From assembly GCA_900548795.1 (NCBI GenBank), contig URLT01000099.1, positions 1-6,058 of the forward strand: 6,058 nucleotides of DNA, written 5' to 3'. Origin of the DNA: an uncultured Eubacteriales bacterium. Its GTDB lineage: Bacteria; Bacillota; Clostridia; Oscillospirales; Oscillospiraceae. Under the pieces are notes generated by a model. That model searched no databases. It was not told where the DNA came from and saw only the letters and a list, made by a program, of their open reading frames with translations. Position numbers and translations under genes: made by a program. Of this stretch, positions 1 to 4,357 are shown one piece after another. Position 1 is the stretch's first letter. Every line of letters starts with the position of its first letter.

Positions 1-1256
1 CGAAGCTCATCCTTCTCGTCGCCGTTGGGATGGTCGATCAGCCACGCCGTGGCGTATTTGTAGCAACGGAGGAAGAGCACGACGCCCTCTTGAATGGAGG
101 TGCTGCGCGCCGGCTCGAGCATTCCGTCGCTGCCCTGAACCGCGCCGATAAAGACGAGCATACGCGTCGGCGCCTTGGCATAATCCGCGACCAGATAGCC
201 GTCTCCGAAGTCGTTCAGATTGACGTTGGCATAATCCGTGCGGGGATAGCCGATGGCGTTCATGAATTTCGCGAGGATCTTAAAGAACTGCTCGCGCGTG
301 AGCACGTCATACGGATGGAAGCCGCCGTCGTCATAGCCGTCGACGATGCCCAGCTCCTTGCAGCTGTTCACGTCAGCGTCGGTCGTGTCCCAGAAATAAT
401 TTTTACCGGAGGGGCGGAAGGTCGTCCCCTTGGCCTTGTTATAGGCCAGCACCGCGATGGAGCACATCTCGCCGCGCGTGATGCCGTTGGACATATTGCA
501 GCTTTGCAGGCTCTTTGGAAGAAGCCCCTTGCCCTTAAACTCCGTGACCTCGCGCACCGCCCACGGGCTGACGCCGGTGATGCCGTAGCGCTGAAGCTCG
601 GCCTCCAGACCGCCCTCGTGTCTGGCCTTGATCCAGTTGACGGTGTAGGTATACGAGCGGGAGAACATCACAATGGCCTCCTGACGGCTCGCGGTGTCGA
701 GGGGATGGATCTTTCCGTCGTCACTGCCGCGCAGAATGCCGATGCCCACGAGCACGCTGGCCGATTCGACCGCGTATTCGTAGATCTCGCTCGCGTCGGG
801 AAACTGCGACAGGTCGCCCTTGGGCAGCGTGTCGACAGAGACATAGCACAGCCCCATCAGCGTCCAGATCGTTTTGAAGAATTCCTGCCGGGACATAAGC
901 TGATCCGGGCGGAAGGTGTTGTCCTCGTAGCCCGAGACGATGCCCTTCTCGGCAGCGTAGTTGATGACCGGGTCGCTCGTGTCCTTGAAGGCGTTGGAAG
1001 TCGTGCTGGGCACGGGAGAGCCATCCTCAAAGCTCGCGAAGATATAAGCCGCTATGTAACACATTTCTCTTCGGGAGATCAACGCGTTCATGTCGCCCGT
1101 CTGGATGCTCTCAGGCAGGAAGCCCTGCTCGTCCATCATCTTGACGTCGTCGGCAGCCCATTCGGCAAGGTTCGTATAGGAAGCCGCCGAGGCCGTCGGG
1201 ATACACGCCAGCAGCATGACGCCGCAAAGCAAAAATGCCAGCAATCGTTTCTTCAT
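1..1256 (-). CDS. SLH-domain secreted cell-surface protein, C-terminus cut by window edge
   Basis: Reading leftwards from the ATG at 1256-1254, 418 codons are open to the window edge, so the C-terminus is missing. The protein starts with a signal peptide: KKR, a hydrophobic stretch at residues 5-19, and a probable cleavage near ASA-A (22-25). LLAC at 15-18 is a weak alternative lipobox. The rest is six S-layer-homology-like units, each with an aromatic or acidic start, a GI/GxG turn and an SRxE/TRxE-like motif (near residues 60, 121, 189, 259, 319; the sixth, near 386, is degenerate). Clear copies are residues 90-135 (FKDTSD...GYEDNTFRP) and 288-332. SLH triads usually anchor surface proteins non-covalently to cell-wall polysaccharide. 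Residues 33-214 and 232-411 form a tandem duplication with a period of about 198. The start overlaps the xth stop as ATGA and has a GGAGGTT site 8 nt upstream. The effector role, if any, lies outside the window. The family call is firm; the function beyond surface attachment is unknown. Confidence 0.9.
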   Translation of the reverse strand, partial: MKKRLLAFLLCGVMLLACIPTASAASYTNLAEWAADDVKMMDEQGFLPESIQTGDMNALISRREMCYIAAYIFASFEDGSPVPSTTSNAFKDTSDPVINYAAEKGIVSGYEDNTFRPDQLMSRQEFFKTIWTLMGLCYVSVDTLPKGDLSQFPDASEIYEYAVESASVLVGIGILRGSDDGKIHPLDTASRQEAIVMFSRSYTYTVNWIKARHEGGLEAELQRYGITGVSPWAVREVTEFKGKGLLPKSLQSCNMSNGITRGEMCSIAVLAYNKAKGTTFRPSGKNYFWDTTDADVNSCKELGIVDGYDDGGFHPYDVLTREQFFKILAKFMNAIGYPRTDYANVNLNDFGDGYLVADYAKAPTRMLVFIGAVQGSDGMLEPARSTSIQEGVVLFLRCYKYATAWLIDHPNGDEKDEL

Positions 1257-2023
1257 TGATTCGTAACCTCCATGTCAAGCTCCAGCCCGACCGGGCAATG
1301 GTCGGAGCCGGTGATTTCGCTATAGATCGGAGTGGCCGTGATACGGTCGCGGAGACGGTCTGAGACAAGGAAATAGTCGATGCGCCAGCCGGCGTTCTTC
1401 TCCCTTGCCCGGAACCGATAGCTCCACCAGGAATATGCGCCGGTCAGCTCAGGGTATCGGTAGCGAAAGGTGTCCGTAAAGCCGCAGGAAAGCAGCTCTG
1501 TAAATTTTCCGCGCTCCTCGTCGGAGAAACCGGCGTTGCCGCGGTTGGACTTTGGGTTTTTCAGGTCGATCTCTTTGTGCGCGACGTTGAGGTCGCCGCA
1601 GAGGATCACGGGCTTTTGTACGTCAAGCGCGCAAAGATAGCCGCGCAGCGCATCCTCCCAAGCCATGCGGTGGTCGATGCGTCTGAGGCCGTCCTGCGCG
1701 TTCGGCGTGTAGCAGGTCAGGATGTAGCAGCTCGGGTATTCCAGCGCGATCAAGCGCCCCTCGCGGTCAAGCTCGGGCACCCCGACGCCGTAGCGCACGC
1801 TCAGCGGCTCATGCCGCGTGAAGATGGCCGTGCCGGAATAGCCCTTTTTCTCGGCGGAGTACCAAAACTGCCGGTATCCCTCCAGCGCGAGTGAGACTTG
1901 CTCAGGCTGCGCTTTTGTTTCCTGCAAGCAGAAGAAATCCGCGTTCAGCGTCGAGAAAACGTCCAAAAACCCCTTTTCCACGCAGGCACGGATCCCGTTT
2001 ACATTCCATGAGATCAAATTCAT
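1253..2023 (-). CDS. xth: ExoA/Xth-family AP endonuclease (exodeoxyribonuclease III)
   Basis: A 256-residue member of the Mg-dependent endonuclease/exonuclease/phosphatase fold. It cuts the DNA backbone 5' of abasic sites in base excision repair and usually also has 3'-5' exonuclease and 3'-phosphodiesterase activity. All family motifs are visible: SWNVNGIR (N7), LQETK (metal ligand E35), GYSGTAIF (61-68), YTPN (105-108), GDLNVAH (D144, N146), GNAGFSDEER (162-171), YSWWSYR, GWRIDYFLVS (D216) and the terminal GSDHCPV (D241, H242). The length fits the Bacillus ExoA type. I chose the ATG at 2023 because the protein then begins exactly at the conserved MNLISWN, with GAGG 7 nt upstream. An upstream ATG at 2047 would add eight unconserved residues. 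The stop overlaps the SLH start by ATGA. AlkD lies nearby in divergent orientation and would supply abasic-site substrate. Confidence 0.96.
   Translation of the reverse strand: MNLISWNVNGIRACVEKGFLDVFSTLNADFFCLQETKAQPEQVSLALEGYRQFWYSAEKKGYSGTAIFTRHEPLSVRYGVGVPELDREGRLIALEYPSCYILTCYTPNAQDGLRRIDHRMAWEDALRGYLCALDVQKPVILCGDLNVAHKEIDLKNPKSNRGNAGFSDEERGKFTELLSCGFTDTFRYRYPELTGAYSWWSYRFRAREKNAGWRIDYFLVSDRLRDRITATPIYSEITGSDHCPVGLELDMEVTNQ
1265..1271 (-). promoter_or_regulatory. Ribosome binding site of the SLH gene, inside xth
   Basis: GGAGGTT on the minus strand lies 8 nt before the ATG at 1256. It sits within the last codons of xth, which supports this start and translation coupled to xth termination. 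Confidence 0.8.
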
Positions 2024-2037
2024 ATTCCTACCTCTAT

Positions 2038-2066
2038 ATAGTAACAAAGTCTAACAAAATTTACAA
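2038..2066 (-). promoter_or_regulatory. Candidate sigma-A promoter for xth-SLH
   Basis: On the minus strand, TTGTAA (2066-2061) is followed after 17 nt by TACTAT (2043-2038), in an AT-rich gap of 120 bases that contrasts with the GC-rich genes. Each box matches consensus at four of six positions. Caveat: the implied start near 2031 gives a leader of only about 8 nt, so the GAGG site at 2034-2031 would be mostly untranscribed. The true start may be further upstream, or xth may be read through from the methyltransferase gene. Confidence 0.35.
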
Positions 2067-2143
2067 GCCCTTGCGACAAAATTTAAGGAAAATTCAAAAT
2101 ATTTCCAGCTCAAAAAAGCATTTGACGCACCGTGCCGGGTCTG

Positions 2144-2971
2144 TTATACTGATTTTGACAGCAAACCGAGCTGATAAAATGCGACCGCGCTCGCAGCGGC
2201 CACGTTGAGCGAGTCGACCCCGTGCGACATTGGGATGCGCACGGTATAGTCGCAGGCAGCGATGGTCGCGGGCGCAAGCCCGTCTCCCTCCGTTCCGAGC
2301 ACGACGGCGAGGCGCTCCGTCTGCGCCAGACGGCGATCCGTCAGCAGAAGCGAGTCCTCGCGCAGCGCCATTGCCACAGTCCGGAAGCCCATTTCGTGCA
2401 GCAGCTCCTGCCACGGCCGCTCTGAAGGAAGATACGTCCACGGCACCTGAAACACCGTCCCCATGCTCACGCGCGCCGCGCGCCGATAGAGCGGGTCGCT
2501 GCCCGCCTCGGTCAGCAGCACGGCATCCATACCGAGCGCCGCCGCGGAGCGGAAGATCGCGCCGATATTCGTCGGATTCATCACATTTTCCAACACGGCC
2601 ACGCGCGTGGCCGCCGCGCAGACCGTCTCCACGCTCGGCAGCCTCGGGCGGCGCATGGCGCAGAGCATCCCGCGCGTCAGATGGAAGCCGGTCAGCTGCG
2701 TCAGAAGCTCGGCGGGCGCCGTATAGACCGGCGTCTGCTCCGGACAGCGTGCGATCAGCTCGGCGCCCTTACCGCGCAGCAGCCCCGGCTCGGTCAGAAA
2801 CGACACCGGCTGCATCCCTCCGTCCAGCGCGCGCTCGATCACAAGCGGGCTTTCCGCGACGAACAGACCGTTGAGCGGGTCGGCGCGGTTGACGAGCTGG
2901 TTTTCCGTCAGTCGGGCGTAAACGTCCAGCTCCGGCGCGGAAAAATCGGAAATTCCGACGATATTTGCCAT
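2144..2971 (-). CDS. SpoU/TrmH-family RNA 2'-O-methyltransferase
   Basis: A 275-residue protein of the SPOUT class, which transfers a methyl group from S-adenosylmethionine to a ribose 2'-OH in rRNA or tRNA using a trefoil-knot active site. Residues 1-115 form a substrate-binding N-terminal part that includes LFVAESPLVIERAL (36-49). The catalytic half has motif 1, ENVMNPTNIGAIFRSA (128-143, with N135 and catalytic R141), motif 2, VVLGTEGDGL (223-232), and motif 3, IPMSHGVDSLNVAAASAV (246-263). The order and spacing are typical. The ATG at 2971 is preceded by a GGGGTGG-like site 4-7 nt away, and a strong promoter lies about 65 nt upstream. The exact target cannot be told from sequence. Annotation as 23S rRNA methyltransferase (RlmB-like) or tRNA methyltransferase (TrmH) would be a guess. 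Confidence 0.93.
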   Translation of the reverse strand: MANIVGISDFSAPELDVYARLTENQLVNRADPLNGLFVAESPLVIERALDGGMQPVSFLTEPGLLRGKGAELIARCPEQTPVYTAPAELLTQLTGFHLTRGMLCAMRRPRLPSVETVCAAATRVAVLENVMNPTNIGAIFRSAAALGMDAVLLTEAGSDPLYRRAARVSMGTVFQVPWTYLPSERPWQELLHEMGFRTVAMALREDSLLLTDRRLAQTERLAVVLGTEGDGLAPATIAACDYTVRIPMSHGVDSLNVAAASAVAFYQLGLLSKSV

Positions 2972-2998
2972 AAGGCCACCCCTTTCCGCGCCCCGCGC

Positions 2999-3019
2999 GT
3001 CCGCCTTGCGCCGGCGGAC
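2999..3019 (-). other. GC-rich hairpin in the methyltransferase leader
   Basis: GTCCGCC (2999-3005) and GGCGGAC (3013-3019) form a perfect 7-bp stem with a 7-nt loop inside the predicted 5' leader. There is no T-run after it on either strand, so it does not look like a terminator or a classic attenuator. It also covers the candidate -35 box of the divergent glycosylase promoter. A regulatory role is unproven. Confidence 0.35.
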
Positions 3020-3044
3020 ACTGCCCCGACGTATCCTTTATAGT
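3015..3044 (+). promoter_or_regulatory. Candidate promoter of the AlkD-family gene, sharing its -10 with the divergent promoter
   Basis: CGGACA (3015-3020) is followed after 18 nt by TATAGT (3039-3044). The -10 box overlaps that of the opposite-strand promoter inside the symmetric TATAGTATA (3039-3047). The start would be near 3051, with a leader of about 36 nt. The -35 match is modest, so this promoter is less certain than its partner. Confidence 0.45.
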
Positions 3045-3070
3045 ATAGCGCATTTTCTTAATTCTGTCAA
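3042..3070 (-). promoter_or_regulatory. Strong sigma-A promoter of the methyltransferase gene
   Basis: On the minus strand, TTGACA (3070-3065, a perfect -35) is followed after exactly 17 nt by TATACT (3047-3042, five of six consensus bases). Transcription would start near 3035, giving a leader of about 64 nt before the ATG at 2971. Confidence 0.85.
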
Positions 3071-3074
3071 ATCT

Positions 3075-3080
3075 AGGAGG
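3075..3080 (+). promoter_or_regulatory. Ribosome binding site deciding the AlkD-family start
   Basis: A perfect AGGAGG lies 6 nt before the ATG at 3087. This favours that start over the in-frame ATG at 3006, which would lie upstream of the predicted transcription start. Confidence 0.9.
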
Positions 3081-3086
3081 CAAGCC

Positions 3087-3767
3087 ATGACCGTTCTGGA
3101 GCGCCTGCTCGCCGAGCAGGACGGCGCCTACCGCGCCTTTCAGATCAAGCTGATCCCGAGCGTACCGCCCGAGCGAGTGCTTGGCGTGCGGATGCCCGCG
3201 CTTCGCGCGATTTCCTGCTCGCTCGCCGGCACCGCCGAGGCAGCCGCGTTTCTCCGTGCTCTGCCGCACACCTATTTGGAGGAAAACACACTGCATGCCC
3301 TGCTGCTCGGCACCGAGCGGAATTTTGACGCCTGCGTGTCGCTGCTCGACGCGTTTCTGCCCTTTGTGGACAATTGGGCAACCTGCGACGTGCCCGCTCC
3401 GCGCGTTCTGGGGCAATATTTGGACGCTCTGCTTCCGCATATCCGGCGGTGGTTGGCCGACCCCGGCGAATACGTCTGCCGCTATGCCATTGGGCTGTTG
3501 ATGTCTTTGTATCTGGACGGCGAAGCATTCCGTCCGGAATATCTGCAATGGGTCGCCTCAGTGCGCCGGGATGAGTATTATGTGCGCATGATGATCGCGT
3601 GGTACTTTGCCACGGCGCTGGCCAAGCAGTATGACGCCGCCCTCCCCTTCCTGCTCGAGCGACGGCTTGCAACGTGGGAGCACAACAAGGCCCTGTCCAA
3701 GGCGCTCGAGAGCCGCCGCGTGACGCCCGCGCACAAGGATTTTTTGCGCACGCTTCGCATTCGATAA
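3087..3767 (+). CDS. AlkD-family DNA alkylation repair glycosylase
   Basis: A 226-residue all-helical HEAT-like repeat protein. The family removes alkylated bases such as 3-methyl- and 7-methyl-purines from DNA, leaving an abasic site. Visible signatures are RVLGVRMPALRAI (30-42), the YLEENTLHALLLG helix (63-75), VDNWATCD (94-101) with W97 and D101, RYAIGLLMSLYL (132-143) with R132, and YVRMMIAWYFATAL (165-178) with W172. W97 and D101 keep the W-x3-D spacing of the active-site pair of Bacillus AlkD, and R132 and W172 fall where its other DNA-cleft residues are expected. This correspondence is from memory of the family, not an alignment. The length agrees with the family. The start is set by AGGAGG six bases upstream. 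The gene is transcribed alone, divergently from the RNA methyltransferase and xth genes, and is followed by an AT-rich hairpin and a tRNA gene. A non-catalytic relative is possible, but the key residues look intact. Confidence 0.9.
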   Translation: MTVLERLLAEQDGAYRAFQIKLIPSVPPERVLGVRMPALRAISCSLAGTAEAAAFLRALPHTYLEENTLHALLLGTERNFDACVSLLDAFLPFVDNWATCDVPAPRVLGQYLDALLPHIRRWLADPGEYVCRYAIGLLMSLYLDGEAFRPEYLQWVASVRRDEYYVRMMIAWYFATALAKQYDAALPFLLERRLATWEHNKALSKALESRRVTPAHKDFLRTLRIR

Positions 3768-3784
3768 AAAATATCGACATTTTT
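3761..3784 (+). terminator. Weak AT-rich terminator-like hairpin after the AlkD-family gene
   Basis: TCGATA (3761-3766) and TATCGA (3772-3777) form a 6-bp stem around a five-A loop. The stem overlaps the TAA stop and is followed by C, A and five T. The stem is AT-rich and short, so termination would be inefficient. Confidence 0.35.
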
Positions 3785-3795
3785 GAAAAAAAGGC

Positions 3796-3824
3796 TTGCT
3801 TTTTGCAGGAAGGCGTGCTATTAT
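3796..3824 (+). promoter_or_regulatory. Sigma-A promoter of tRNA-Arg
   Basis: TTGCTT (3796-3801) is followed after 17 nt by TATTAT (3819-3824). The spacer ends in TGC, making an extended -10 (TG-N-TATTAT). The predicted start near 3831 leaves about 19 nt before the tRNA, as expected for a stable-RNA promoter. Confidence 0.75.
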
Positions 3825-3849
3825 ATATGAGCGCTCGAGAGAACGCCAT

Positions 3850-3926
3850 GCGCCAGTAGCTCAGCTGGATAGAGTGTTTGGCTACGAACCAAAAGGTCGG
3901 GGGTTCGAGTCCCTTCTGGCGTACCA
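3850..3926 (+). tRNA. tRNA-Arg (anticodon ACG), CCA encoded
   Basis: A complete 77-nt cloverleaf can be folded by eye. The acceptor stem is GCGCCAG/CTGGCGT, with a G-U closing pair. The D-stem is GCTC/GAGT. The anticodon stem TTTGG/CCAAA carries the loop CTACGAA, so the anticodon is ACG, normally modified to ICG and reading CGN codons. The T-arm is GGGGG-TTCGAGT-CCCTT, followed by A73 and an encoded CCA. It stands as a single gene with its own promoter and terminator. I see no duplicate of its 3' end elsewhere in the window, so there is no sign of use as an attachment site here. Confidence 0.96.
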
Positions 3927-3928
3927 AC

Positions 3929-3983
3929 AAACACGAACACCTTGTGCCCCGTTTTAAGGAGCGTAATGTGTTCGTGTTTTTTT
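3929..3983 (+). terminator. Rho-independent terminator of tRNA-Arg
   Basis: AAACACGAACAC (3929-3940) and GTGTTCGTGTTT (3968-3979) form a perfect 12-bp stem running into a T-run ending at 3983. It begins two bases after the CCA. The 27-nt loop is larger than usual, but inside it GCCCC and GGAGC can form a short imperfect inner stem. Confidence 0.8.
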
Positions 3984-4013
3984 CATTTATGATCGATCCT
4001 CATGATCGCGGTC

Positions 4014-4046
4014 GGGTCGGTGCATCGCCGACCTCGATTATTTTTT
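4014..4046 (+). terminator. Second terminator-like hairpin without an obvious gene
   Basis: GGTCGGTG (4015-4022) pairs with CGCCGACC (4026-4033), with one G-U pair and a CAT triloop. A six-T run follows at 4041-4046, about seven bases after the stem. On the plus strand it could back up the tRNA terminator. No gene lies in the 30 bases between the two, so it may be left over from a lost gene. Confidence 0.45.
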
Positions 4047-4052
4047 ATTATA

Positions 4053-4271
4053 CTAGGGAAGCTCTGATACGGATTCTTGATTAGGGAACCTCTGATTAAA
4101 TCGCAAGAGTGGTCAGCGAAGGATTTTGTTTCCAAATTGAGGTTTGGAAATCGCAGGAATACTTTGTGTATTTCAAAATTTTCAAACCGATAAGTTGGGG
4201 CAAAAGACCCGCTGAGCGCCGCAGACGATTTATTCAGCGGTTCCTTAGAATATTGAATCAAGAATCCGTAT
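4053..4271. repeat. Older palindromic, IS5-like element interrupted by a MITE
   Basis: ATACGGATTCTTGATT (4067-4082) recurs as an exact inverted copy at 4256-4271. Removing the inner MITE (4085-4244) and one TTAG copy leaves these arms as a 16-bp perfect stem around a 9-nt loop, so one palindrome existed before the MITE arrived. Its left arm is preceded by CTAG (4053-4056) and GGAAGCTCTGAT (4057-4068). That is the same tip as the inner element, GGAACCTCTGAT, with one change, 28 bp upstream. On the right, the matching outer tip is absent, so the older element seems truncated or eroded there. No transposase is encoded. Confidence 0.6.
4085..4244. mobile_element. 160-bp MITE of IS5 type with TTAG target duplication
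   Basis: The left end GGAACCTCTGATTAAATCG (4085-4103) and the inverted right end (4226-4244, read as GGAACCGCTGAATAAATCG) match at 17 of 19 positions. Both ends are directly flanked by TTAG (4081-4084 and 4245-4248), the 4-bp YTAR-type target duplication known for IS5-group transposons, whose tips also often begin GGAA. The interior has no coding capacity but several hairpins: TTTCCAAA/TTTGGAAA (4129-4150), an AATAC/GTATT stem near 4158-4173, and CCGCTGA/TCAGCGG (4209-4240). It could only move using a transposase from elsewhere. The ends and duplication are seen directly. The IS5 assignment rests on remembered tip and target patterns. Confidence 0.7.
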
Positions 4272-4286
4272 TACTGTGCGAAATGC

Positions 4287-4318
4287 CGAAGCCCGGTTCC
4301 CTGAGGAACCGGGCTTCG
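4287..4318 (-). terminator. glpK terminator hairpin, poor T-tract
   Basis: A perfect 14-bp GC-rich stem (4287-4300 with 4305-4318) with the loop CTGA lies about 40 bases after the original glpK stop. On the minus strand only three T's follow, within GCATTTCGC, so it is a strong hairpin with a weak U-tract. The older inverted-repeat element begins 15 bases further on. Confidence 0.6.
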
Positions 4319-4357
4319 CACGTGGAGCAGGCGCACTTTCGGCGTTTTCCGCGTCGT

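Noticed and set aside
30..1259. Long plus-strand open frame opposite the SLH gene
   Set aside because: It is antisense to a minus-strand frame with a signal peptide, six SLH-like units and a good ribosome binding site. It is an artefact of GC-rich codons.
2105..2143. Possible terminator after the methyltransferase gene
   Set aside because: GCAC/GTGC can pair only with a one-base loop, or as three base pairs, and the following six-T run is not adjacent to a stable stem.
2155..2182. TTGACA followed by TAAAAT on the plus strand
   Set aside because: The spacer is only 14 nt, it lies inside the 3' end of the methyltransferase gene, and no plus-strand gene follows.
2230..2874. Plus-strand open frame opposite the RNA methyltransferase
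   Set aside because: Its product is a low-complexity Arg/Ala/Ser/Pro sequence, typical of an antisense shadow in GC-rich DNA, and the opposite frame has all SpoU motifs.
3850..3926. tRNA-Arg as an integration site
   Set aside because: No repeat of the tRNA 3' end and no integrase are present in the window.
3983..4261. Minus-strand 92-codon frame across the MITE
   Set aside because: It spans the inverted repeats and a terminator, has no ribosome binding site that I can see, and no recognisable protein features.
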